DNA of 64,000 nucleotides, taken from the NCBI GenBank assembly GCA_025716815.1, contig JAIXMN010000007.1, forward strand, positions 17,501 to 81,500, written 5' to 3'. Position numbers and translations under genes: made by a program. Shown piece by piece: positions 30,718 through 42,385 of the stretch. The notes below the pieces were generated by a model that searched no databases, was not told the DNA's origin, and saw only the letters and a list, made by a program, of their open reading frames with translations. How positions within the stretch are numbered: the stretch's first letter is position 1; each line of letters starts with the position of its first letter. This DNA comes from Dichotomocladium elegans. Lineage: Eukaryota > Mucoromycota > Mucoromycetes > Mucorales > Lichtheimiaceae.

Positions 30718-33149
30718 ATGTGGGCAAACTTTTCCCGTTCCCAAAAGTTCTTAGCCGCTACAGTCGCTGCCGCTTCCGCCGCGAGCACTGCTGCCTATCT
30801 CAACGCTAACGACTTTCGGCCCCTTCCTGTCGTTTTGACTCGCAACAAGATAGCTTATGCTGAACAGGCGGAGCAGCCCGCGTCAAAGCCTACTTGGGTC
30901 GCTCCTTCACGCAAGGAAATGATTCAGAGGCTTTGCAAAGACGGCGAGGAATACGATCTTCTCATTGTTGGTGGCGGTGCTACAGGCACAGGCACTGCCG
31001 TCGATGCTGCCACACGTGGTCTCAAGGTGGCTCTGGTTGAACGTGATGATTTTGCCTCGGGTAAGCAAGAGAGTGATGGCGATTGACACGTGAAAGGATA
31101 CATAGGATTGACGATTTTTTCATGTACACGTCTGAAGGTACATCATCCCGATCGACGAAACTTGTGCACGGCGGTGTGCGTTATCTTCAGAAAGCTATTA
31201 TGGAACTGGATTACGAACAGTACAAGCTTGTGGTTGAAGCATTGCACGAGCGCAAGATTTTTCTTGATATTGCGCCGCATTTGGCTGGCCAGCTTCCTAT
31301 CATGCTTCCTGTCTACAAGTAAGTTAGACGCGGTCTTTAGAGATTTAGACGCAATTGTCCGACCCGATGGTTTCGGAGGGAGGGGGAGGGAATAAAGGAG
31401 GTGACAAAACGATCTTGCGGTCGTTTGCCACCCCGCTGTTTCATCCCAGGGTCGGCATGCCAAAGCTCTATTTCTCAGTTGGATGAAAGCACGTGATTGC
31501 TAATGACGCGCAGGTGGTGGCAGATTCCTTATTACTGGGCCGGATGCAAGCTCTACGACATCTTCGCAGGCCGAGAAGCCCTCGAAAGTAGTTATGTGCT
31601 GACCCGCTCAAAGGCACTCGAGGCATTCCCCATGCTCAAGAAGGATGAACTCGTGGGTGCTTTGGTATATTATGACGGTAAATCAAATGGGATGGATAGA
31701 GGGACCCAGGATCTCGGATGGTGGACATAACATGCGAGGCTCTTTCTATCTACCATATAGGCCATCACAATGATGCTCGCATGAACGTTGCACTGTCGTT
31801 AACGGCAGCTTACCATGGTGCTACCGTGGTGAACCATTGCGAGGTCATTGATCTTTTAAAGGACGAAAAAGGGAATATCAACGGAGCGATTCTGCGTGAC
31901 AATTTGACCGGTGAGGAGATGAAGGTTAAGGCAAAAGTAAGACGTCAAAGTGACTTTTGGCGGAGAAAATCATGGTTAAACCCGCTTTTCCGTCTTAGGG
32001 TGTTATTAATGCCACCGGTCCATTCACCGATGGTCTCCGCAAGATGGACGACAACAAAAACCCCGAAATTGTCGCCCCTTCGGCCGGCGTTCACATTATC
32101 CTCCCCAATTACTATAGTCCACGCAACATGGGGCTTTTGGATCCTGCCACCAGCGATGGCCGTGTCATCTTCTTTTTGCCCTGGGAGGGTAGTACCATTG
32201 CTGGTACCACAGGTATTGTCGCAAGCTACGGACGCAGGCAATGGCAGAAAAGATGATGAACCAACGAACGAATGTAGATTCTCCTACTGAGGTAACCCCC
32301 AATCCTATGCCCAAGGAAGACGAGGTTCAATGGATTTTGGATGAAGTCTCCCACTATTTAAATCAGGGTGAGTTCGCATAGTCGAGTTCGCATAGTCGAA
32401 TTCGCATAGTCGAGAAGGCCAATGAAAGGTATATGCGCGCTCATGTCTCTTGTTGTGTTTGTATAGATGTGAAGGTCCGCCGAAGCGACGTTCTCGCGGC
32501 CTGGTCAGGCATCCGCCCACTAGTCCGTGATCCCCATGCAAAGAACACCGAATCGCTTGTGCGAAACCACGTCATTCACGTCAGCGAGAATAAACTGCTG
32601 ACGATTGCTGGTGGCAAGTGGACGACGTACCGCGCAATGGCACAGGAGACCGTGGATCGTGCAATCTCTGAGTTTAATCTGAAGCCAACGAACCCGTGCT
32701 GCACAGAAAAGACTTTGCTGGTTGGCGCTGAGGGTTTTACGAGCACGACATTTATCCGCTTGATTCAAGAGTTTGGAATGGACACCGAAGTGGCTGTGCA
32801 TCTTGCGAACAGCTATGGCAATCGTGCTTTCGTGATTGGCGAAATTGGTGACCCCACGGGCATGTCATGGCCTACGTTTGGCAAGCGTATCTCGCCAAAC
32901 TACCCTTACGTCGAAGCTGAAGTTCGCTACGCGTGCAGACAAGAGTATGCCTGTACTGCCGTGGATGTACTCGCCCGTCGCACTCGACTGGCGTTCCTGA
33001 ACGCTGAGGCCGCTTTGCAGGCTCTACCCCGCGTCGTCGACATCATGGCCGAGGAACTCAAGTGGGATGAAGCTCGCAAGCAACAGGAGCTCAAGAATGG
33101 TGCGGCCTTCTTGGTCACCATGGGTTTGGCCGAATCGAAGGCTGTTTAA
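30718..33149 (+). CDS. GUT2: Mitochondrial FAD-dependent glycerol-3-phosphate dehydrogenase
   Basis: Oxidises glycerol 3-phosphate to dihydroxyacetone phosphate and passes electrons to ubiquinone at the inner mitochondrial membrane. Exons: 30718-31060, 31138-31318, 31514-31677, 31761-31936, 31999-32212, 32278-32367, 32467-33149; all introns are GT-AG (62-195 nt) and the model gives 616 codons without a stop. The N-terminus (MWANFSRSQKFLAATVAAAS) looks like a mitochondrial presequence followed by a hydrophobic segment. The FAD-binding glycine motif VGGGATGTG lies at about residues 82-90, and the conserved STKLVHGGVRYLQ segment follows intron 1. GGKWTTYRAMA and the C-terminal DAO_C-like domain (YACRQEYACTAVDVLARRTR) are complete. 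No calcium-binding EF hand is seen, as in yeast Gut2. Intron 6 carries a small tandem repeat. Confidence 0.96.
32367..32412 (+). repeat. Three copies of a 14-base repeat in GUT2 intron 6
   Basis: GAGTTCGCATAGTC is repeated three times in tandem (third copy GAATTCGCATAGTC), beginning inside the donor site region. It lengthens the intron to 99 nt without touching coding sequence. Confidence 0.85.
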
Positions 33150-35116
33150 GATATTCTTTCAAATTATGCCTGAACTCACCAACTATTGCCTTGTTTCTTC
33201 TCCAACCGCATTAAGAACCATGTCCCATACACTTCATAGTTTCACCCTCCTCCCCCGCAAGCACATGCTCCCTTTTTAGAAGTCCATTTTTCACCCATCA
33301 CTACATCTATACAAAACACACACGGCATATTCGATTAGTACGCTGGTAAATTACTCATGCTTCCCTGCCCCTACATTCCATAATTATACATCTGTTCAAT
33401 GTAGAATTATGTATATGCATGTGTTGTGGTATGCTGTTTTAATAGTGCCAGGATGAACAGAATAATTAAGTTGTTAACAATGTGGATGCATAGCCCTTTG
33501 TGATCTTAATCGACCATTTCTCAACAATTACATAGTCCAGCTGGTACACAATCTATGCGCCTTATTGTGGAAAATCATAATGCCAAAGGCACACTCCGGA
33601 CCAATCTACCTGTCTGCTCTAGAGCCCACACGCTCTTTTACACCTCACATGTTCTGTACATATGACTCTCGCAATACCAGAAATAAAACGACAGGGTTTA
33701 TATCATACATGTACCCAAGATGCTCAAGTTGCGTTATAGGCCGCTACATGGGAAACCTTCGAACAACATGTCAATTTTCTCAAGAAGATGGGGGTCGGTC
33801 CTCGCTGACTGCACGTACCACCCAAGCGCAGACGAACTTAGTGGCTATTGCCCAGAGGAAAATATCACATGCGTACAACCTAGGGAAGTACGTATTCCTT
33901 CGGAAAGCAGGAGCATGAGAAGTTCTTTTCCAAAGTTTTGGACGAGTAACTCGAAACCACCCAGCATCAAAAACCAAGACTGTCAGTACAGTAATAGTCT
34001 GCGTTTGAAGACAGAAAGATCTTTTATTGCACACCGTACAGCAATAATATCAACGCGCGGTTCGGCTCAACACCTTCTATTCGGAACAAACAATCCAGGT
34101 CATATAGAGCACCACCGCTCGCTGTTGTCGGCGTAGATGCATGGAGCGATCCATATTAGGAGATTGTGTGTTCCTGATTTTCAGAGGCAGAACAGCCAGT
34201 GACCGTGATGCGGAAAGGTTGAGAAAGACATCAGAGCTGAGAAGTGAGTACATAGCTGCTCTTTTGTGACTCTGCGAATACCAAACCCGAGCGTAACAGA
34301 GAAAGGTTCGCAAAACCAGCTAGTACTACCTGCTGATTAAGCAGTTCAGAGAAGAGGAACCTGAAGTTGTATCTGTGGAGGGATGAGCCGGGTGGTAGCC
34401 CGCGAGCAAGTCCGTGTCATCAACACTCCCAGATTTAATCGCTTCCTAGTTGCCCCGGTCTCAGCCGCCACACGTGCTCGTGGGCTTTTATATGAACCCT
34501 CCCGACCCCCATCACTGATAATAGCTGTTGCGCATGCCCCGTCTGTCGGTATAATTCAACAGACAGCGAGCCAGCGAAAAGCTTAATGACGACCTGATCG
34601 CCGAGTTAGGCCCATATATCGTAGGTGTGATAGGCAGATGGTCTGTCCCAAATGTTCGTTTTCACGAGGCAATCCGCAGGATTACCGTCCGGTGCCTTCT
34701 CAACTCTCAGGATGGTGCCCAATCCATATCCCTATTGACGAAGTTCTGTTAGGTGGAGATAGTAATAATAATCAGACAATGCCGATGCTCAACATGGATT
34801 GCAGAACCGGGATATGGAAGTCTGCTTGAACACGGTGCATATCATCCGGAGCTTTCGTACGGATGGCATGGTGCTATAAAGGGGTTTCGGGGACCACTTT
34901 TATCTGTAGCTTCCGGTTGACTAATGAAGTATCTCTTAATGATGTTCGGAACCATGCAGAGCAGGCGGCAATACATTTAATCGAGACTTTCTAAAGGAAT
35001 GCGGCGGGATTTAGACTGAAGATCTCAGATGAGTCAAAAAGTATTAGTAACCTACAAAGGCGTTCTCTTTCTCTCTCTCTTCCCCCCTTTAATTTCCCTC
35101 GCTCGCTCGTACACAT
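33150..35116. other. Intergenic region between GUT2 and the acyl-CoA dehydrogenase
   Basis: About 2 kb without a recognised gene. Open frames of up to 138 codons occur on the plus strand (33565-34136) but show no known motif. Just before 35117 there is a TCTC-rich pyrimidine tract (35058-35100), a likely part of the downstream promoter or leader. Confidence 0.55.
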
Positions 35117-36963
35117 ATGAAGACATATACAGTTGAGCAAGTAGCCGAGCACAACAAGCCCGATGATATCTGGATTATCATTGATGGCAAAGTGTTTGAC
35201 CTGACAAAGTTTGTTAACCAGCATCCCGGCGGCAAAAAGGTGCTTGTCAAGATGGCAGGAAAGGATGCGTCCAAGAAATTCGAACAGTTCCACAACCCTG
35301 CCATCATGCAAAAAGTGGGTCTGCCTCTTCAGATCGGTGTTATCGGTACCACCAGCGATGCTGGAGAACCAACCAGGCAGATACATGCAGCAGCGTCCGA
35401 ACCCAAAGCGGCAACGTCGACTCACGACCTTTCCATCGGTACGCCGTTGCCTGCGAAACAAGGCTGTTTTGGGGACGGCAATCCTTATGGCGATCCCACG
35501 TGGTACCAAGAATGGAATAGGTACTTTTATTTTACCCTTTTTTTTTGACAGCAGTACAATAACAACATCGGTGTATCATGTATTTAGCCCTTATTATAAT
35601 GACTCGCATGTCCGCCTTCGGAATCAAATTCGTGCATTTGTCGACAAGGAACTTATGCCGTACTGCCACGAATGGAGTGAAAATAAGCGGATCCCTCATG
35701 AAGTGGTAAAGAAGGTGGCTCAGATGGGCATCTTGGCAGCTGTTTCTGGCGCAGGCACCAACGTCGCCATTGCATCCAACAAGGCATTGGTGCCGTATGG
35801 GTTACCTGCAGGTCTCAAACCCACAGAATTTGACATCTTTCATGAGTTTATTTGTGTCGATGAGATTGCTCGTTGTGGCTCGGGCGGTTTGTTGTGGGCT
35901 TTGCAAGGCGGTCTAGCAATAGCTCTTCCTCCGATTCTGTATTGGGCGCCGGAGGCCATACGTAACAAAGTGGTGCCCGAGTGCTTGAGCGGCGAGAAAT
36001 TTATTGCTCTGGCTATCACGGAACCATCGGCTGGCTCGGACGTTGCCGGTCTCAAGACCACCGCCGAGGACATGGGCGACCATTTTCTGCTGAACGGCGA
36101 AAAAAAATGGATCACGCAGGGTGCCTACGCGGACTATTACACCGTCGCTTGCCGAACGGGTGGACCTGGGATGGGCGGTGTGTCGCTCTTGCTCGTTGAG
36201 CGCACTATGCCGGGCGTGAATGCGCGCTATATGGATGTCCAGGGCATGTGGGGCTCTGGCACATCTTATATTACTTTCGAAGATGTATGTGTGCGGGATA
36301 GGCCGGCAGCTGCACATGGTTAGAATGGATTAACACGCATACTTTTGATAGGTCAAGGTGCCCAAGACACATTTGATTGGCGAACTTCATCAGGGCTTCA
36401 AGTACATCATGCATAATTTCAACCACGAACGACTTGGCATCGTCATGCAGGCAAACCGCCTTGCCCGTGTGTGCATCGAGGAGGCATATACCTACTCGCT
36501 CAAGCGCAAGACATTCGGTGTCCGCCTCATCGACCATCCTGTCATCCGCAACAAGCTCGGTCACATGATCCGCCAGTGCGAGGCCACACATGCCTGGCTT
36601 GAGACCGTCCTTTACCAGATAAAAACTTTGCCTGCTGAAACCCAGCCCGCTACACTCGGTGGCCCCATCGCTCTCCTGAAGGCTCAGAGCACTCAGACCT
36701 TTGAATTCTGCGCTCGTGAGGCTGCTCAGATTTTTGGTGGTTTAGCGTATACCCGCGGCGGCCAGGGCGAAAAGGTTGAGCGTCTCTATCGGGAGGTTCG
36801 TGCCTATGCAATCCCGGGCGGATCCGAAGAAATCATGGTAAGAACTTCTTTTCTTTATACTGTCTCCAAATAAGGAGTAACTCATCCAAATATACTATAG
36901 ATCGATCTTGGTGTCCGTCAGGCGCTTAAGCGTCAGGTCGCCATGCAAAAGGCAAAATTATAG
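35117..36963 (+). CDS. Cytochrome b5 / acyl-CoA dehydrogenase fusion with peroxisomal signal
   Basis: Exons 35117-35520, 35588-36284, 36352-36837, 36901-36963; introns of 67, 67 and 63 nt, all GT-AG; 549 residues. Residues 1-75 form a cytochrome b5 haem domain with the first haem His in [10 protein letters not shown] and the second in KKFEQFHNP. After a linker follows a full acyl-CoA dehydrogenase: N-terminal helical domain, the FAD/substrate segment [33 protein letters not shown], and the C-terminal domain with [29 protein letters not shown]. The conserved catalytic carboxylate region cannot be assigned with certainty by eye. The C-terminus is AKL, a PTS1 tripeptide, so peroxisomal location is likely. 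It should take part in beta-oxidation of fatty or branched acyl-CoA; the substrate is unknown. Confidence 0.93.
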
Positions 36964-38348
36964 AAATTTCTTCCTCTCTAAAAAATGCAGCTATCAGAAA
37001 ATTGCACGTGATATATGTATATATATGCATTTGTATTTGGATTCTGTTGCAAGAGCGGTATAGAAGAAAAAGGAGAGAAGGGAACATACGAGTGCTGCAA
37101 GAGAGGAGATAAAAAGAAAGAGGAAGATGCTGACTAGGGATTGATGGTATCAATGCTATTATCGACTTTCCTTCCGTTTCCTTTATCCTGCTGTTGTTGC
37201 TCATTACTATCGTCATCTATTGACCCGCTAGGTATGGTCACCAGGTTGGACGGTATGAGCTCAAACAACTGACATAGTAATAGGAATCTTGCATACAGAG
37301 ATGTTTCATTCTTTTACTTTCAGTGAGTAAGAGTTGAATGCTTGTGCATCTTCTTATTATATACCTCAAATGTCTGATATATTTCCCGGTGATGGAAGTA
37401 CGCATGGGCAAAGACTCTATAGAGTCTTCGGGCAATGGATTGAAAGTGCTTCAAGGAAGGCTGAGGAATAGAGATTCTACAACACAGAACAGTGAGCCGC
37501 AACGGTCATTGCCTGGAAGACACCCCTTGCCTGCTCGGGAAGTATTTCGAATTATTAAGGAGAATGGATGCCCCGTCCAATGTGTGGATGATGTAATCAA
37601 TGGCCGGGCACTACCAAAGAGGAGAACGGTGTTATCTTCTTGTTGGTTATTATCAAGCATTGTCTCTGTTACGTACCGATTGTGTAGACGGATGCGCGGC
37701 ACACAGATAGAGCCATCCATCCGCCTTCATTTCCGGACAATTTTCTTTTGTGCATTCATTCTCAAGCGCAACAACAAGTAGTGACAGTTCCATGCACACT
37801 TGCCTTAGTTTTGTCGCATATTAATATGATGGATTTTTCCAAGTTCGCATTATTCACGAAGATCACCTCAAGTGTTCATACTGCCACACCTCTCTATCAA
37901 CCGCCTCTGGCAGATCAACGAGTCGTTGAACATCATGCCGTTTAAACCGAATGAGTTGTTGCAAGTACTCCTGCACAGCAAAAGACGAGTCCAGTTCGTC
38001 CAGTGTTTCCACCGGCCAGGCAAACACTTCCTAGGATGTAACAATTGCGTGTATGAAAATGCGATGTACACAGGCTTTTCTATCGCGCTGCTTCCCCCAG
38101 CCTCACCTCTGCGCGCATTCCAGGATAAAAACGACGAAGCACAGCATGCTCATGGCTGGAAAGGATGGCATCGGTCATTATGTTGGAGGTGGGGAACAAC
38201 AGTCAATAGGGAGGTGGAGGTAAAAGGAAAAAAATAGGGCCATGTGCGTTGGGTACTTCTAGCTGGGTTTCAATGCAGACGCTCTGAAGAGAGGAGGTTC
38301 GGCTGGTCTCCTTGCGAGTTCTTCCTTCACAACGGCTCCATTGTGAAA
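36964..38348. other. Intergenic region before eL18
   Basis: No firmly recognised gene; see the hypothetical frames at 37395-38237. Otherwise AT-rich, with a short ATATAT repeat near 37013-37025. Confidence 0.5.
37395..38237 (+). CDS. Hypothetical coding region, possibly two exons
   Basis: Two plus-strand open frames look coding by composition: one from ATG 37395 ([20 protein letters not shown] and neighbours) open to 37781, and one at 37872-38237 with [16 protein letters not shown] and [17 protein letters not shown]. They could be exons of one small gene or decayed remnants. No family is recognised and no intron linking them in frame was established. Confidence 0.25.
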
Positions 38349-38496
38349 ATGGTAATTTTGACTAAGCCTGCTGGAGCAGATATCCCTTCCCCTGAGTTAT
38401 CCACTATATACAAAGCATCATGATCGAAAGAAGAAAAGAGAGGAAGTGAGAGAAGGATATACGATGGGTGGATGGATGGATGGATGGATGGATGGA

Positions 38497-38532
<36 letters not shown>

Positions 38533-39331
38533 GAGTTTCCAAACGACGACTTGCGACAATGGCCGGCCATTCATCTTCCCTCCCCATTTCCCCTATCAGA
38601 CCTACTTCTCTTGCATTTCAGTACGACAGATTTCCAATACGAAAACGTTCGGTCACTGACGAAAAAGTTGCTCTTTCGCAGGGTATCGATCTTAAGCGCC
38701 ACCACGTCAAGAAGTCCAACCGTACAGCCCCCAAATCCGATAACGTGTACCAACTCTTGTTGGTCAAGGTAATGTTCCTTTCGACAACGACGAATTCACA
38801 CCATCGACTCATGCATTTCTCCCCATATAATATCCGATAACAACCACTACTACGCCGTGACGATAATTGTACCAGCTGTACCGCTTCTTGGCTCGCCGCA
38901 CGGACGCCAACTTTAACAAGGTCGTCTTGAAGCGTCTCTTTATGTCGCGCGTCAACAGGCCCCCCGTGACTGTCTCGCGTCTTGTCAAGCAGAACCAGGA
39001 GGGCAAGACCTTGGTCGTTGTCGGCACTGTCACCGACGATTCGCGACTCCTTGAGCTTCCTAAGCTTACAGTGGCTGCCCTTCGTGTCACCAAGACTGCC
39101 CGTGCGCGCATCTTGAAAGCTGGTGGCGAGATTTTGACTTTGGATCAGCTTGCGCTTCGTTCTCCTACTGGATCCAACACGGTCTTGATCCGTGGTGCCA
39201 AGAACAGCCGTGAGGCCGTCAAGCACTTTGGCATGGGTCCCCACAAGAACAAGAAGCCCTATGTCCGCAGCAAGGGCCGCAAGTTCGAGCGTGCCCGTGG
39301 TAAGCGTGCCAGCCGCGGCTTCAAGGTTTAA
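38349..39331 (+). CDS. RPL18: 60S ribosomal protein eL18
   Basis: Component of the large ribosomal subunit. Exons 38349-38351 (only the ATG), 38682-38768, 38876-39331; introns 330 and 107 nt; 181 residues, against 186 in yeast. The protein begins [20 protein letters not shown], then [53 protein letters not shown] and ends [11 protein letters not shown], all family hallmarks. The first exon is inferred: GGT for Gly2 follows an AG acceptor at 38681, and an ATG directly before a GTAATT donor lies at 38349. Intron 1 holds a GGAT/GGCT microsatellite. No upstream in-frame Met explains the N-terminus better. Confidence 0.95.
38462..38532. repeat. (GGAT)n(GGCT)n microsatellite in eL18 intron 1
   Basis: About seven GGAT units followed by eight GGCT units, roughly 110 nt past the donor site. 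Confidence 0.93.
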
Positions 39332-39658
39332 GAGGGCTGCTTTTGCCTCTTCCGTCTTAATAAACTTGAAAATCATTGTTACGTTGCTTTGTTCGGGGAA
39401 CTCAAAATAGGAATTCAGTGGAGAGAGATGAGCGTGTGTGAACAGGCTCATAAAACGTAAAACTCCGCATCAAATGATGACGCAGCTGGGCACGGTCGAC
39501 TCGTTTTAAAAAAACTCCTCTAGAGCGCACGTTTAAGTGAGGGCGTTGCGAATTCGCCCCAGTGCGGGAAGGATATCCCATTGCTCTCTTTCCCTTCCCT
39601 TTATTTTTTTTTCTTTTCAAAGAAAAGCATATTGAAAAAGCGCCTGTGGGGCTCAACT

Positions 39659-42385
39659 ATGCTAGCATTGAGTACGGTTCCTTCGGTTCTCCTATCACCT
39701 TTGGCAGCTGCAGCACCGCAACAATCTAGTATGGATGCAACATTACCATCTTCCGCTTCAGATACTGTAACGACTACTATCCATGATGGTTCGCAGAGCC
39801 AGTCCATGCCTCTGATCGACAAGCAATTCTGCATGGCCACGCTAAAAAGTTTAAAGAAAAGTCGACGTGCTATTGCATTTCTTGCTCCTGTTGATCCCGT
39901 TGCACTGAACATTCCCGATTATTTTGATATCGTCAAACACCCTATGGATCTCGGCACAATTGAAACAAAATTGATTCACGATCAATATTCGTCTTTGGAC
40001 GCGTTCAAGAGCGACATGGAGCTAATGTTTTATAACTGCCATCTCTACAACCATGCTACTGATCCTGTCACCCAAGACGCCAAAAAATTGGAAGAAATCT
40101 TCCACCGCGCACTGGAGAAACGCGATGCTTCAGTAAATGGACATGGATTTCCATCACTTGTCCTTCATCACTAATGCGTTTATTTACAAATAGAAACACA
40201 ACGCATCTTCGTCTAGCGGCGACGACAAGAACATGGCATTGGCAGGTTTGATGCCAGACGATCAATTCAAGCGTTGCGAAAGTGCTCTAAAGGAAATGAA
40301 AAAGTCCAAATACCAAAATCTCCACTGGCCTTTTCTCAACCCTGTCGACGCTGTTGCTTGGGGCGCTACAGATTATTACGATATCATTAAACGACCGATG
40401 GACATCTCAACGCTTGAAAAAAACCTGTTTGAATATAAATACGCCAATGAGGAAGAGTTTGAGGCCGACGTTCATGTCATGTTCAACAATTGCTACACCT
40501 ACAACCCTCCTGGTCATCCCGTCTGCCAATTGGGCAAAGAGCTTGAGCTTGTGTTCAATGCCTTCTGGGAAAAGATACATACCAAGTCTGTAGGCGGGAC
40601 TGCTAAAGGTGGGTATATGTGGTTTACAGGCTTTCATGGCAAACAAATTGTGATAACCACTCTTCGACTGAAGCCAAAAATCCAGGCAGGAGTAGGAGCG
40701 GGACTGGGATCATGAAGGTTAAGACGTGTGGCATCACTGACGGTGTTGGCGTTGACACCGCCGTTGATATGTCCTTGCCCGCCAAGAGGGGAAAGAGAAC
40801 GCATGGTAGCGACAATGATGAGGATACCACGAGTGCGAGCTCAGGTATGTGGATACGGCGGATGGAAGAAAATGAGATGGGATGTTAATCCAATCCTTCT
40901 TTAGCGACACCTACCATTTTACGATTGAAAATACCTTCTGCGGCTAGCAAGGAGCAAAATGTAAGTGGCAGTTATCGTTCTTTGGCAAATCTAATGGGTT
41001 GCTTGCTTTTCAATTCATTAGCCTACATCACAACAGACCAGCAACACCAACAGCCCAGCTAACGCCAATAATAATATGCGCCTTGCCATTTCAAAAAACC
41101 CGCCATCTTCATCTGCCCTCCCCGTTCAAAAACTAGCATTAGCATCTACACTTACTACTTCAAGAGCATCCAACACACATACTAATAAGCGACGCGCTGT
41201 TTCGGACGCTGCGGCGACGAAACCGACTCCTCCTGCACTTTCTCTTGGACTCTCTGCCACTACCGCGCGGAGGCCGCCGCCACCACCGCCACCTCCGATA
41301 ACTGCATCAGCATCAGGATCAACAGCTGCAGCACCGGCATCAGGATCAGCAGCGGCCATACCTGCTTCTGTGCTAACGCCCGTAGCAATCGCCAACCCAG
41401 TATCGCGTCCAATACCGTCACAACAAACCCAGTTGACTCAACCGAAACTTGGCATGAGATCATCCCCGGAAATTATTCGGGTAGAGACCCCCAAACCCGA
41501 ACAGAACATTCTAACCATCGATACTTTATTTGACCAAATTGAGCGTGAAAAGGATATTGCTAAGCGTCAGGTAAAAAGGAAGAAGCCACGGATGTAACAA
41601 TTTGTCTGAGTATATACTTCTATAGAAACGTGAACAGCAAGAGCAGCGAGAACGCTATGAACATGCGCAACGCGAAAAGGAATTGCGCCGTCGGCAGGAA
41701 GAAGAGACGAAGAGAAAGTAAGAGCGATGGATATACAAAAAAAAGTCGGATGGTTTGACATCGCTATGGCTCAATTAGAGAATGGCAAGTCTGGGCCCAA
41801 AAAAAGAAGCTTGATGATCGACGTCGACGGCTGGAAGAACTTGAGGTAATTTGGGAGGAGCGAAAGGAAGACCCCAAGGTGTGCTGTGTATGTGTGTGTC
41901 TGTGGGTGCCCGGAGGTCGGGGGGGGTGGATGGAGGGTCCTTCTCTCTTATTCTCTCTCTCCCATTGTGTGCATGGGTAAAAGCTTTCCCGAATCAAAAG
42001 CATGCAAAAGAGAAAGAGGGAAAGAGAAATGGGGGCAGCGTGGTTTGTGTGCGTGTTGTGTGTACGAAAACAAGGGGCCAGTAAAACTTATTGCTCTGCG
42101 TGCGCGATCCAATAACGTAAAAAGGCGTGTCCCACAAATATCAGCAAGGACAAGCTGAGGTTTATGGAATTTGAGAAAGAGAAGCTTGCAAGGGACCGGG
42201 ACTGGCGGGAGCTCTACATATTCCAGCGAGATGCACTCCAATACCACCATTATCATGCGCCAAGCTTTGTAAAGACCGCAGGAAGGCGCGTCTCGGAACT
42301 AAAGGCGATGTTGTTAAACACGGCGGTGCGGTATCGAAAAGGAGGAGAAAAAGAGGAAGGTGAACAAGACATGGATGTCGAGTAA
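39659..42385 (+). CDS. Double-bromodomain protein (BET-like, no ET domain seen)
   Basis: Exons 39659-40132, 40194-40608, 40674-40844, 40905-40960, 41022-41570, 41626-41717, 41779-41878, 42149-42385; introns 55-65 nt and one of 270 nt, all GT-AG; 697 residues in frame. Bromodomain 1 (about residues 55-150) has YFDIVKHPMDLGTIETKL and the acetyl-lysine Asn in FYNCHLYN. Bromodomain 2 (about 178-285) has YYDIIKRPMDISTLEKNL and FNNCYTYN. A Pro/Ala/Ser-rich middle with a run of eight prolines follows. The C-terminal quarter (from about 505) is a highly charged predicted coiled coil (KREQQEQRERYEHAQREKEL) ending EQDMDVE. Bromodomain pairs read acetylated histones. The NET/ET domain of Bdf1/BRD4 is not visible. 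The donors at 41879 and the acceptor at 42148 are the least certain. Confidence 0.88.

Noticed and set aside
38446..38660. Plus-strand frames reading through the GGAT/GGCT repeat
   Set aside because: The repeats give MDGW/LAGW runs by chance; the stretch lies in intron 1 of eL18.
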